Shown: positions 12,920 through 23,901 of the stretch, in pieces
How the letters are laid out: each line of letters opens with the position of its first letter
How positions within the stretch are numbered: the stretch's first letter is position 1
NCBI GenBank assembly: GCA_014925825.1
Contig: JACGCK010000394.1
Coordinates: forward strand, 1-29,082
Reading direction: 5' to 3'
Length of the DNA: 29,082 nucleotides
Origin: Pholiota molesta
Lineage: Eukaryota > Basidiomycota > Agaricomycetes > Agaricales > Strophariaceae
Notes under the pieces: generated by a model
What the model saw: only the letters and a program-made list of their open reading frames with translations
Databases searched by the model: none
Told to the model about the DNA's origin: nothing
Translations under genes and position numbers: made by a program

Positions 12920-14240
12920 TTAGTCTTCCCAAACATTTACAACCTCTGACTGGTGGGTCATGACTGCGACATCCCGACGAATAGGATTCAAACGAGGATT
13001 CACAAACTATTTTTAAATCAGTGTGTTATCGTATAGAAAGCAATAACGAGTTGCTTACTATGTCGTTGTATTCTTTCATCGTTTCCGATGACAATATTTG
13101 CTTGTCTTTTAACAGCTGAGTATATGAATGCGTTAAAACATTCAACTAATGCCTATTAGTAACTAATAATGGCACGGATGAAATTAAAATATTCACCTGG
13201 GCACCTGCTGTCCCCATGATTAGAATCGAGAGTAACCAATTTGACGACCCCATGGCAAGCCAAAGCAAAGCGTGTGCAGGAGAGTAAATGCTAAATAGCT
13301 CCAATTCCATTTCACTTGGATCCCAGACGTCCATTTCTAGAACTCTAGATGTCTTCTCCTTAGGTGGAAGCGGACGCTTCGGAGGTCGCAAGCCGAAGAG
13401 AAATCTCCATGAGTATGAGAAGGCATACCAGAGATTCGAACGGATGCGTTGCGCAACTGTTGGTTGTTCCAACGGTTCCAGGTCTAATGTGGTGGTGACA
13501 AATTTCGCGTGTGGCGACGCGATTGGTTCGGTTCGTCGGTGGAATTTGTAGTTTTTGGTCCGTGTACACAAATAATATGTGTTTAATACTGAAGAGAAGA
13601 CAAGTAGTAGTGTGATTGGTGTTGTCTGTAAAATTAAGAAATGAGGCAAAGAAGAAAAATAATGGTCGTCGTAGTACTAACCCAGTCAAACCAGGAAGTC
13701 CGTCGAACTCCTGATATCCTATCCCAGCCTTCTTCAGAGTCGCGATTGGCAAGGATAAGAAAGTGTAGGACATGAATAGCGCCTCCTAGAATACGCGCAC
13801 TCGTTTTTGGTGTAGGAAGTGGCACATTATGAGGGAACAACGCAATTTCGAACGCAATGGTGGAGGGAAGGTTCTTGACTCTACATATAGGCACATAAGT
13901 ATAATAAATAGTCAAGGCCATTGAAAACTTACCGCTCGAAAAGGCTTTTCTTTCGGACGATAGCTTTGCGGGGAGGTGCCGGAGTTCCCGTGCCTACACT
14001 CTTTCTTCCTCTAACAGGAGTAGCATAAGGTGGTGGTGCCCTCGATCGAGCAGCTTCCCAGTCAAATGGAACAGATGAGGATATCGAGGGTGTATCAGCT
14101 GGCGAACGATGGATGCCATACGAAAGACGAGTTCTGGGTGTTGATGGTGTAAACGTGCCCGGCGACGCTGTGGCGTGTATGTCGGGAGTCCTGGGAGATG
14201 CGGTGGCGTTATTTTCCTGGGCAAATCGACGAAGAGCCAT
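12920..14240 (-). CDS. Nur1/Mug154-family (DUF2418) nuclear-rim membrane protein
   Basis: Five exons (14240-13933, 13880-13682, 13625-13197, 13115-13059, 13006-12920) join to 1080 nt, 359 aa, unbroken. The N-terminal 100 residues are disordered, Ser/Thr/Pro-rich and basic (SPGTFTPSTPRTRLSYGIHR, APPRKAIVRKKSLFER). Then come hydrophobic segments around ARILGGAIHVLHFLIL, TLLLVFSSVLNTYYLCTRTK and SNWLLSILIMGTAGAQ, and a conserved C-terminus EYNDIFVNPRLNPIRRDVAV followed by MTHQSEVVNVWED. That tail and the SPHAKFV element match my memory of the fungal Nur1/Mug154 family; yeast Nur1 works in rDNA anchoring at the inner nuclear membrane. Family assignment is from recall. Divergent from Naa10 with 224 bp between starts. 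Confidence 0.72.
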
Positions 14241-14464
14241 GTAGTGGAGAAAACAACGGAAAACGCGTGTTTAATGGCAGAAGCAACCTGCTGGACCCTG
14301 GTCGTCTACGGTTCCAAAGTACAATAGAATCACGTGTTTGATGAGGCCCATAACTAGAACAGACTCAACAGATTCCAGATTCTTCATTACACTCGGAAAG
14401 GCTGTTGGTATACCTATACCATCTACTATCTCAAGCCATCTACCTAGCTCAATTTACTTGTATC
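14241..14464. promoter_or_regulatory. Divergent promoter, Nur1-like / Naa10, with a CACGTG box
   Basis: 224 bp between opposite start codons. A CACGTG E-box lies at 14331-14336, near the middle. Such a site can bind bHLH factors; its use here is inference. Confidence 0.45.
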
Positions 14465-15390
14465 ATGAACATCCGACTAGCAAAGGTTGGTCCTCCTCCA
14501 TTGCGCCTTGTTCTCGCCATGGCAATCTGAATATCAGGTCAGCGTCCTCACCGCTTTCCTCTTCCTTTCCGTTCGACCTGGGGATGTGGCGCGCTCTCGG
14601 GATATCTATGCCAAAGCCAAAGACGAACGACCCTTATTCTATTGCGAAGCAATTTTGACAATGCTTAACTATGTTCAATTCCACTGATTCAGGTAGAAGA
14701 CCTCATGGGTATGCAAGCTTGTAATCTCCAAAATCTACCGGAGAACTATATGATGAGGTTCTGTGTGTATCATTCCATGTGGTTCCTGTTCCATATATTG
14801 ATAATATTTCTGCTTGTAGGGATGTACCACTCAATGACTTGGTCTCAGATATCATTTGTTGCTGAAGACCACAAGGGCCGTATAGTTGGATACGTCCTCG
14901 CAAAGATGTACGATGGCTCTCCATTACCAATGTCCAGCACAGAAGTCACTAATCCACAAACATATCTCCCTAGCGATGAGCCCTCAGAAGAAGACAAAGA
15001 CCAAGCAATCCACGGGCACGTCAATTCAATATCCGTGCTGCGATCATATCGCCGCCTTGGGTTGGCGAAGAAGCTGATGCTGCTGTCGCGTATGTTCGCT
15101 GTTAGCCATCAGGTATTGCTAAAGCATTAACTCCACTATTTTGCATCTAGAGGAAGCCATGGCGTCAATCTATAAAGCCTCATACGTCTCATTACACGTC
15201 CGGAAATCCAATAAGGCTGCTATCGCTTTATATCGGGATACATTAGGCTTTGAAGTCGCCAAGGTAGAAAAGAAATATTGTGAGTCTTCATTTAAAACGA
15301 TTTGTCATGAACAAATCTTCTAATGGCATGCAAAATAACTTAGATGGTGATGGGGAAGATGCTCTTTCCATGCAACTTTCACTCAAATGA
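14465..15390 (+). CDS. NAA10: N-terminal acetyltransferase A catalytic subunit Naa10/Ard1
   Basis: Acetylates protein N-termini on the ribosome as part of NatA (with Naa15), using acetyl-CoA. Five exons (14465-14485, 14693-14762, 14820-15112, 15153-15279, 15344-15390) make 558 nt, 185 aa, unbroken. It opens [20 protein letters not shown] and continues [20 protein letters not shown], the Ard1 hallmark; the phase-1 donor at 14763 (GTGTGT) is the one that gives this alignment. The acetyl-CoA motif RRLGLA is at about residues 108-113, followed by [20 protein letters not shown] and the end [18 protein letters not shown] charged loop of about 35 residues (roughly 60-95, with EPSEEDKDQ) is inserted before HVNSISV, as in yeast Ard1. 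The 40-nt third intron is short; its acceptor is the second AG of TAGAG. Confidence 0.93.
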
Positions 15391-15503
15391 TGTATCGCCC
15401 ACATTTTGCAGAATTTGTTATGAAAATATAATATCCATGATGAACAAACACACTGCACGGAGTCTCATAACTTTGTCGTCAAGAATGGTCGTTATCGGTC
15501 TGT
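15391..15503. other. Convergent 3' ends of Naa10 and Syg1/XPR1
   Basis: 113 bp between the two stop codons; both 3' UTRs must lie here or overlap. No other content seen. Confidence 0.4.
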
Positions 15504-18500
15504 CTATCGCTTAACCTTCAAATGGTGGTCGTCATCGTCATCGTCTTGGTCGTAATCTCTCCTTCTCTCGTCGATAGCATAAGGCAATGGAACTTCTCGA
15601 GTCACGCGATACTGATCCATATTACCTAGATGTTCGTTCTCCAGCCGAACTTCAGTATTGCAATGAACACTTTATGTCAACATTTCGACTCATACACAAC
15701 CAACAAGAATGCTCACAGAAATTCCACTGCCACCTCCTCAACATTTCGAGCATCCCAGCAATAAATGAACGCAGCATCATACTTGGGCCAGATTGGGGGA
15801 TATAGATAATCCAGATAAATCTTATCAAGATATTCGTGACCTTGGCTCATATCATAAGTATGATGGCAAAAGTCAAATAATATGAATGTCTTACAATTGC
15901 CAAGTAGTACAGCTATGTCAATCGATGGGAGAAATGATTAGCCCATCGACAGCTTTCAAGTTTCGGTATATGAGGACTTACGGGAACGTAGTTGGTATAT
16001 ACAAGTTCTGGTCGTAGAAGAAAATGAGGGGACCGTAGGCGTAAGACGGACCAATCCATGAGAAGATCCTATACCACATACACCAAGACAATAAGTGAGT
16101 TATGGCGGAGGACAAAAACCGGGCAACTATACACGAACCCATGAAAGTGCGTAAAGAGAATAACTGATACCCATCAGAATATACAATGCAAATATTGTGC
16201 CATGGTTGATTTCTAGATGTACAATACTGAGTTTTTGTTGAATGAGATGGAATAGGCAAAGATTTACGGTGATGGCGCCACATGAAGAAAAACAGATAGA
16301 AAACGATTCCACTTCCGTATTTCCCCCCCTGACAAGTGTCCTATCAACCACCGGGCTGTGAAAATAACAAAAAGAACAAGCTCACATTAATTAAATGAGT
16401 GATGAGTTTTGAGTCATTATAACGCTTGATAGACTGCACGAGACGAATGAACAGCGGGAGCGACGCGAGAACGAAGGCGATGGGCCAGTCCTTCGAAGTG
16501 ACATTGCATTTCTCCCAGTTTTCGGAGAAGCCGTCGACGTAGACACAGATGAAAAAGTAGATATTGGATAAAGTAAAAATCAAGCTGCAGAATTGATCCC
16601 TTCATATACAAAATATCAATTCAAGTAGAGTTCAAGGTGGGAGAAAGTGGACCTACCCCATCCAGAAATCGGTGAACTCGACGTTCTTAGTCCCCGAGAC
16701 AAATAAACGCGCGACATGCTTGATCAGCCAATACCTCGAGGACCTGAACGAAATAGGAAGTGGATTGAAAATCATGACAAATGCAAATAACAGCCATATA
16801 AGAGGCCAAGTGGTCGGCGAAAATACTGGGGGTCCTATGAGAGAGAAGGAAAACCAGAAAGCATAGCCGAGGGTGGCGAGGAGGATTGAAGAATTCTATG
16901 AGATAAAGAGGGGCACAGTTACGGATGAGCCTAATGACCAAGGAAAAAAAGAGGGCCACCTCGAAGTATTCCCGGTGATCAAGCTGTGTAAGGACATCAA
17001 GCTCTGTTCGCATTAGTTGAGATCAGCCGGTCGGACTCAACCGATGCAGACAAGACACCACACACCGAAGATGAATACATAATTAATTCGTGCATTAGCC
17101 CACACCAATAAATTTATCCCCACCAAGAGGGTGAAGAGCACTGGAACAAGAATCAAGCCGTAGACGTACAACAAGACGTTCCATTGTGGGAGTACCTCGC
17201 GTGTTTGTGGTTGAAATACTGAGAAGCGAAGAACATCAGCAAACGAGCTCCAGGAAGTCGAAGGGTATGAAGATTGCCTTTAACAATGCCATCGATCAAA
17301 GCAGGAAGAGCAAGGCCTAACAATAGGCCCGAGCGAAAGGCACTGAAGTGGTGGTTCTTCGTCGTCCCTCCCCCGCGAAGACGATTGAGAGCTCTTTTTT
17401 TGTCTCCACGAACTGTCTAAGATTAGAAACGTATTGTAACAGAGAAGAAATGGCATATACCAAATGCGTTAGCATATATCTCCTCCATTTGCGACATCAT
17501 ATCGCGGACAGCCTTATCCGACGCGAATGCGCTTTTGTTGACCTGCATTTTGGGGTTAGATGCTGTAAGCAAGTGAGTGTAGGGTACTTAAGTCGGCCAT
17601 ACCTTTTCAGTCATGTATTGGTTTTGAGCAGGGATCTGCACGCAGAGGTCAACTGAAAACCACAGTCAACGAAGCATTATGTATTACCCTCGTCACTTTC
17701 TCAAATTTCTTGAGCGCCTTTCGGAAACCCGTAATGTTGAGAACCTATTTATTCCGTGTTTGTGGATAAGACCGACCAAGTGAAAGGCAAAGATGGACGC
17801 ACTCGATAATTGTGCAACATCTCAAGGCCACTAGAAAGCCAAGTAAGCACGATTTGGGATTACAGCTATAGACTGTTTTGCCTTCCAGCCTGCTCACCGA
17901 TAATGTTCAATTACTGCCTTCTTTAGCTTCCTCTTTGCGTACAAATAACTATCCGGGTCAGCAGAAAGCGGTAAGGTAGTGATTTTAATGTGGTCGTTAT
18001 CTGCTATTGATTCATTGTCGTTCGTGTCGTCGCCAAGTTTATTTGCTCTGCCTCCTTACGCTTGCCGATGGAATGTATCGCTGGGAGGAAACGTAGAGCA
18101 GATGTAGACGCTGATTCGCCCTCGACAACAACTTCTTCGTTGGATTTGACTTGCAAATTATCAGTTTCAGCAGACAGGGCATTTTTGCCATGCTTCTCTG
18201 TCATGTTCCACTTCTTTGGCATTTTAACAGGAGGATAGAGGCCAATCATATTTCGGAAGGCGGCTGTCATTGCCGCATTCCAATGCTCCTGCGTATGAGC
18301 TTCCTTTTTGTGTATCATGAGTGTACATCCGAAAACTTGAAAGAGAACACCTACTAGAAATAGCTTTCGGTGGTCGTTGAGCTCTTTGAGCTGAATTTGC
18401 AGCATACGTCCACGGGCCAGCATCTCCTTCTCTCGTGCAAGGTAGAATGACTCAACTTTGTCCAGCTGTGCATCGAGCATCGTGAAAAATGAGACCTCAT

Positions 18501-19205
18501 GTGGAGAGAGCTGGGTGAGAAGCTCATGCAATGGTAGCGCTGCTAAGGGGTGCGCATGAAGTTTTTGTGACGGACTCGAGGAAGCACCCTTCGACCCTTC
18601 TGAGGGCGCGTTAACGCAAGTTGAGGAGTAATGCAATGATGAAAAGAAACGCACTCATACTTGAGAGACTTTTCCCCCGAAACGCTTTGAAGCTGGAAAT
18701 ACCAAGTGATCCTCGTCTCCTTCCTGAAGCAATAGACCTGGGATTTCCACGTTCGCTGGGTGCATCTCCACGACCACTATCCTTCTCCTGTGACGCGACA
18801 CGCTCAAGAGCAAGGTCAATAGACCTTTCAAATTCTTCTGAGTCAGCATTAGAGGCCTGTGGCGCATCTGGTGGGGATGGTGGCTCGTCAGGGGAGTCGC
18901 TCGAAGAGGCATAAAAGCTTAGGCCTTGTTGGGCCTTTCTTATAGCAGTTATCCGCTTCTTCAGCCCACGATAGTCTCTACCGAACAAGAAAAGCATTAA
19001 TCATATACTTCACAACATTGATAAGAAGGCGCACATGTATGCTTTTTTCCATTCGGGAGTCTAGCAGACCGCTTTTTCTCAGTCCAAGTTCACATACTCC
19101 ACAGAATGTGCAACAATACCTGGGTATCACGTAAATATCTGCAGATTGAAAGTCAAAAAACAGGGAAACCAGTCTAAATTCAAGTACTTACTGTGCAAAT
19201 TTCAT
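15504..19205 (-). CDS. SYG1: SPX-EXS phosphate exporter, Syg1/XPR1 family
   Basis: Membrane protein with an N-terminal SPX domain, the inositol-pyrophosphate sensor of phosphate status, and a C-terminal EXS domain; XPR1 relatives export phosphate. Twenty-two exons found by hand sum to 2466 nt, 821 aa, unbroken. The first three are tiny (19205-19192, 19138-19120, 19060-19035) and encode MKFAQYLRDTQTPEWKKAYI, followed by DYRGLKKRITAIRKAQQG. A long Ser-rich insert precedes the second SPX part, FFTMLDAQLDKVESFYLARE. The membrane half includes HHFSAFRSGLLLGLALPALI, ARINYVFIFELDV and LDHREYFE. EXS shows SENWEKCNVTSKDWPIAFVL, SIKRYNDSKLITHLIN, GGKYGSGIVFYLFFFMWRHH, SWDLLMDWSVLRL and LENEHLGNMDQYRVTREVPL, then an Asp-rich tail. 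One intron (17277-17219) is GC-AG. Three CACGTG boxes lie 134-184 bp upstream of the start. Confidence 0.93.
17219..17277 (-). other. GC-AG intron in Syg1/XPR1
   Basis: Minus-strand exon end GTTAAAG is followed by GCAATC, and the intron ends TTCTCAG before TATTTCAACC. Using the GC donor keeps the frame (VK then VFQPQTREVLPQW), in line with the family; no GT donor nearby does. 59 nt long. Confidence 0.72.
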
Positions 19206-19685
19206 AGCAAGGATCTATACCATGGGATTTAGGATGACGGAGCTTAGGGAAAGAAGAATTATTTTACATTGCAACAGGGATGATATAATGGATGCCCCAT
19301 GTAGTATTCACCGCCCGATCATCACGCATAACCATAGGCACGTGTAGCTGTCACAGAGAACAATGACGGGCACGTGTACACTACACGTGTTGGTTGAACA
19401 ATGAAACGGCAAAAAGGGATTAAATCTCCAGCGCTTCGCTTTGCTCTCAACCACCATTCATCCCAACTTTATTTTCTAGCGTCACCCTACCCCCTACCAC
19501 GACATATTCCACGTCTATCGCTGAACAAGCTCCCCTCCTTCGCTACAACTAACCTTCACCATCACGTCGATACTCCGCCCCTCCACTGTTCCATCCTTGT
19601 CGCCTAGTGCTTCTATTAGCGGTTGGTTTTCATTTCTCTCCGAAATTCCACTTGCTGATGCCGTTCCACAGAAAGGATTGTAAGG
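19206..19685. promoter_or_regulatory. Divergent promoter region, Syg1/XPR1 / coiled-coil gene
   Basis: 480 bp between the phosphate exporter start and the next + strand gene. It holds the CACGTG cluster (19339-19389) and, nearer the right-hand gene, a pyrimidine-rich stretch (about 19440-19620) typical of fungal 5' leaders. The ORF running through it has no recognisable content. Confidence 0.5.
19339..19389. promoter_or_regulatory. Three CACGTG E-boxes in 51 bp
   Basis: Perfect palindromes CACGTG at 19339-19344, 19371-19376 and 19384-19389. The hexamer is the core site of bHLH factors, including the fungal phosphate regulator Pho4 as well as Cbf1 and others. They lie upstream of an SPX-domain phosphate exporter on one side and an unknown gene on the other. 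Site identity is seen; the factor is inference. Confidence 0.55.
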
Positions 19686-21036
19686 ATGGCCCAACCCTCT
19701 TCCTCCCACCATGAAGAACGTCGTCACCGCAGCGACCGCGAGCGCGAGCGATCGTCATCTCATCACCATCGAACCATCTCGTCTACTACTCTGCTACTCG
19801 TCTTGTCGCTTGTTTGGCCGTACTTGCTGTCATGCTATCTTTACCTTCTAACTCGACCGGATCGGGTGAGACATCGAATTCAGGTGTCCTGAGTTATCTT
19901 ACCCCCAAGAGAACGCAGGCCCTGATCGCTCGCGAGAGCGCTGTTGCTGTCCGTGAGGCGGAAGTTGCCCGCCGCGAAGCTGAGCTTCTTGCAGGCGCTC
20001 CAGGCGGCGTTGTTCCTTCTCCATCTCCTATCCTTTGCCCTGCGTGTGTGTCCACCACCATCACTGTCACCGACATTCCTCCTGTGCAAACTATTATCAA
20101 GGAAATTGTTAAGGAAGACTCTTTAGCCCCTCCCAACTGGGGAGGTCCCCGCGCTGAAGAGATCTTGACCGCGAACTCAAGATTGCCGAAAGAGAGCGTG
20201 ATATCAGCAAGCGCGAAGAGAATGTCAATCGTCGGGAACACGACGCTTCTCGTCGTGAAGGCTGGATTATGGAACAACTTATGTAATTTCATTTCCCCGT
20301 TTTTGTTTGTGAGCCAGCCTCATTATTTTCTCACAGTGCCCTTGGAAATGCGGACCCTCAAACTGTCGAGGACGAATATGCCTACGAGCCCGTATCTGCG
20401 AAGAGAAAACCCAAGGTACCGCCACCTTCCCCGCGCCGCTCCGAGCTTGAGACGAGGGGGGTCTGCCACGACGATGTATCCAGTCCGTATCCATCCCTCA
20501 CGCCCCTTCTCTGCCTCCTCAGTCCGGGCTTGGGGACCACGGTGCTTCTATCTCGTCCCCCTTGTCCTTAGCTGCAAACTGTCAATCAATTGTATAATAT
20601 GACGCGCCTCGATCATAAGTTTATGAATGTCGATCTTGATCGAGTATTCGATCGTGGTGGAACCACGTGATGGCGTTTTATTGCAATTGATCGACAGTTT
20701 GAAACTCCTTTCCCTTATCGTTCGTTTGTTGATTAGATTGCTGATTACTCTTATCTTCTTCAGTACCAAGAACTTCCCCCAATGATCGTATCAGAAGTAT
20801 CCTACGAAACCCAAACTAAAACCGTTGTTCAAACCGAAACCGTTACTGTCCCTCCTCCTGCCAATACACGTCTTGCCGCCTTCCCCACCCCAGAGGCCGC
20901 CAGTCAATCGTCCACGCCGTCAAGTCCCCGCACGACCGCAGTCGAAGTAGTCACTGAAGAGCGGGATCACCAAAAACCACGGACCATCGTTCGTGGACCT
21001 CAGCGACTCCCCACTCGATGGTTTGGCAACTGGTAA
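19686..21036 (+). CDS. Unrecognised coiled-coil protein with possible membrane anchor
   Basis: Function unknown. The proposed start at 19686 gives a His/Arg/Ser-rich head (MAQPSSSHHEERRHRS). The frame that follows, after a one-base shift near 19771, reads a hydrophobic segment ATRLVACLAVLAVMLSLPSN, then YLTPKRTQALIARESAVAVR and EAEVARREAELL, a Cys-X2-Cys (CPAC), IVKEDSLAPPNWGG, and a charged helix ELKIAERERDISKREENVNR with RREHDASRREGWIMEQL. A second one-base gap near 20159 is needed to join the two helical parts. An intron (20283-20336) leads to EDEYAYEPVSAKRKPK, and a last exon (20764-21036) holds VSYETQTKTVVQTETVTVPP and ends TRWFGNW. The donor of the intron ending at 20763 is unresolved. 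Exon edges and the start are therefore tentative. Alternatively translation starts at 19832 without the hydrophobic segment. I recall similar RE-rich proteins in other mushrooms but no function. Confidence 0.6.
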
Positions 21037-21428
21037 ATAAGTATCTGGGTGTATCTTGTTATATTATACTTCTGCTTTATGACTCCTGATGTTATACCTA
21101 TGTGTTTTTTCTTTCTTGCTTTCCCACTGGACTGTTAACCCTTTTTTCGCATCTTGTCCTCCACACCCCATTTGTTCACTTACACTTTAACATTCCTACG
21201 TAATGGGCTGATGCAGCCGCTACTTTTGACGGAATTATTCACGACCTTGACGCAGACGGAATATCGTAGCTAGTATAGTGTATATACAGTAGTTAGACTT
21301 TCCACACGAATACATCCATAGGGATTCACGCTTCTCTGCTCGACTTTCGAATGCTTGTCCTAATTTGTTACGTAAGCTAAGAGGCACTAATAAGCGCATC
21401 AGAATGCTTGCACGCGTTTTGTCCCAAA
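21037..21428. other. Intergenic region before the mitochondrial PheRS gene
   Basis: 392 bp between two + strand genes: 3' UTR of the coiled-coil gene and promoter/leader of the synthetase. ORFs here lack recognisable content. Nothing else seen. Confidence 0.4.
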
Positions 21429-22932
21429 ATGTCGTCCTTCGCTCTATGCAGGCGAAGGGCATGTTCTGCCTCTCCACTGCTCTCATGTCTTGCTCTGCGA
21501 CCGCGACTCTTCGCCGCTCGACTTGCCACTATTGCCCCCAAAACTCATATAGAAATCCTTGGCCAGCGCTTTCCAGCTGACGACTTCACTAATATCACCC
21601 CTGCAATTATCTCCAAAACATCTTCGCAACTACATCTCAAGCATTCACATCCTTTAAGCACACTTCGTGAACTAATCGAGTCTGCCTATCCTGACTTTAC
21701 TCACGCGTCATCTATCTCGCCGCTTGTCACGCCTTTCAAGAACTTCGATGAACTCTCGTTCCCTCTGGACCACCCAGGCCGTGCAGTGACGGACAGCTAC
21801 TATGCAAATAGGAACATGATGCTCCGCACCCATACGTCTGCCCATGAGGTTGAGATGTTTCGCAAAGGGGAAACGAAATGGTTGCTCACTGCAGACGTGT
21901 ACCGCCCGCGACGAAATTGACGCATCCCATTACCCTATATTCCACCAGGTGGAGGGCGCCCGAATATTCAACGCGGATGCGAGTGGACTGAAAGAGGTCG
22001 AGGAGGATAATGAACGGCTCTCCAGCCTCCTTGCTTCGGCGAACATTGTCATTGAGGACATTCCTCACATCTCCCCTACAAACCCTGTGCAACCTGATCA
22101 CGACCCTGTGTTTTCCGAGCTCGTCGCGAAAAACCTCAAGCTCTCCCTCAATAATCTTATGCTGAAGATCTTGGCGGCGTGGCAGGAATTAACAAGGAAC
22201 ACCCTCTGCGCGTTCGGTGGATTGAGGCTTACTTCCCGTTTACGAGCCCGAGTTTCGAGGTGGAGGTCTTCTTCCAAGGGAAATGGCTGGAAATCCTAGG
22301 GTGCGGTGTAGTTCGACAAGCGACACTGAACACGGCTGTACGTGCTAACCATGATGTACTCACGGCTTAGTATTGATACTCTGCGTAGGTGTCCCGAATA
22401 AAATTGGTTGGGCTTTCGGACTTGGGTTGGAACGTATAGCCATGGTTCTATTCTCCATCCCCGATATTCGTCTTTTCTGGTCCGAGGACAGTCGTTTCCT
22501 TTCGCAATTTCAACAAGGCAAAATCAATGTCTTCCAGCCTTATTCCAAATACCCATCATGCTTCAAGGATGTGAGCTTCTGGTTATCGCCGGATAGCGCT
22601 CTCCACGAGAATGATTTCTGCGACGTGGTTCGTGATACAGCTGGGACTTGGTCGAAGATGTTAAAAGGGTATGGTTTGCACTGTTGGTGAATATAATGGT
22701 AGCGCTAATATTGTTTACAGATTGATCACTTCGTTCACCCAAAAACTCAACGCACGAGTTGTGCTATCGTATAAACTATCGTTCTATGGATAGGTGAGTT
22801 TCCTGCATGACCTATGACCTCGCCCCCCTGACATTGGCTGCTCTTAGGTCGCTTTCAAACGATGAAGTTAATCAAGTGCAAAACCAAGTCATTGCGCGAC
22901 TCAAAGAACAGTTCGCTGTAGAGATCCGATGA
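21429..22932 (+). CDS. MSF1: Mitochondrial phenylalanyl-tRNA synthetase
   Basis: Single-chain class II synthetase that charges mitochondrial tRNA-Phe. ATG at 21429 gives a basic, Ser/Ala-rich presequence ([20 protein letters not shown]) leading into [20 protein letters not shown]. Motif 2 region: [22 protein letters not shown] then [20 protein letters not shown]. Motif 3: [28 protein letters not shown]. The C-terminal ferredoxin-fold anticodon-binding domain starts at [17 protein letters not shown] and ends [15 protein letters not shown]. Introns are placed near 22338-22388, 22680-22720 and 22793-22848. The frame is broken by one extra C in CCC at 21905-21907 and by missing bases near 22171, 22389, 22643 and 22764, each inside conserved sequence. 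The mature fold is otherwise complete, so errors in the sequence are more likely than loss of an essential gene. Confidence 0.9.
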
Positions 22933-23107
22933 CAGTAGAATTAATATTAGATGTATAATCACGCAATTTCATGAACATGACGCAAAGAGTTGGGATTGTC
23001 GAAGGATTAAAGTATGTGATAATGTGAGATATAATTTGGAGGGCCGTCTATACGCGGAGTTCTATCGCCCAACCTGCCCGGAGCTAGAAAGGATGCAGAC
23101 ACCGCTG
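22933..23107. other. Convergent 3' ends of mitochondrial PheRS and Mge1
   Basis: 175 bp between opposing stop codons; 3' UTR sequence only. Confidence 0.4.
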
Positions 23108-23901
23108 TTATGATGTATCCTGAGCTACTCCCACCTGTGCCGCCCGTAGTACCCGATCCTTGATCTTGTAACCTATCTTCTGGCAGTCAATAACAGTCCC
23201 TGGCTCCTTGCCGGGAACTGGGGCCTGGTAGAGAGCCTCGTGATGTTGGGATCGAAGACGTCGCCAGTCGGATCAAATGGCTTGACGTGGTATTTGAACA
23301 GAGTTTGCTGAAGTAGCCGTTGGGTCATTTCCACTCCAGTATGAAGCTCTTTCAGATATGTCGCGTGATCCTTAGGTAGAGGTGGTTCGGGTGTGGATGG
23401 GCGGAAGGGTCAGAAGTCGTGGTGTCCGGTTGTTTCAAAGCTTGTTCTGGAACGGATTTGAGGGCTATCGTTAGGACGTCCACGGTCTCCAGCAGGTCGC
23501 CGGCAAATTTGGTAATTGCAAAGTCGCGCGTTTGCTCCTTCTCTCGCGCAGCATTGCGTTGCAAGTTGAGGAAGTCAGCTTGTAGATAACGTAACCGACT
23601 CTGAAATATTCATGAGACGAATGAATCACTGCGAACGGGAAGAAAATATTCACCGTTAGGTCTGTCACCTCACCCTCCTTCGCCTTCAACTTGGTCTCCA
23701 GCTCCGAACATTCACCCTTGGATTCTTTGCTGGCACCTTCCTTCGGCTCCTCCGAAGGGGTCTTCTCCTCGGAATAACACCTCACACCGAGCCGCGACAG
23801 ACGCGTTGGGTATCGACCAATGGCTGTCGCGCGAGCGACCTTGCGGATATGGCAGCCGTACATGAACGGAAAGTGTTGAGGGAGGAGGCAGCGAAGCTCA
23901 T
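23108..23901 (-). CDS. MGE1: Mitochondrial GrpE nucleotide-exchange factor Mge1
   Basis: Releases ADP from mitochondrial Hsp70 in protein import and folding. Start placed at 23901: MSFAASSLNTFRSC then TAAISARSLARQP looks like a targeting presequence, but it must shift one frame near 23830 to reach RLSRLGVRCYSEEKTPSEEP; a start at 23863 is the alternative. Next comes an acidic/basic helical stretch, a 53-nt intron (about 23651-23599), then the GrpE core: RLRYLQADFLNLQRNAAREK, EQTRDFAITKFAGDLLETVD, HTGVEMTQRLLQQTLFKYHV, FDPTGDVFDPNI, and the beta domain HEALYQAPVPGKEPGTVIDC, QKIGYKIKDRVLRAAQVGV. Stop at 23108-23110. Two single-base losses, near 23390 and 23241, break the frame. Family is certain; the exact N-terminus is not. 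Confidence 0.9.

Noticed and set aside
18004..18060. Apparent frameshift in Syg1/XPR1 before the DPDSYLYAKRK segment
   Set aside because: A 56-nt intron (18059-18004, GTAAGG to AATAG) restores the frame, so the gene is intact here.
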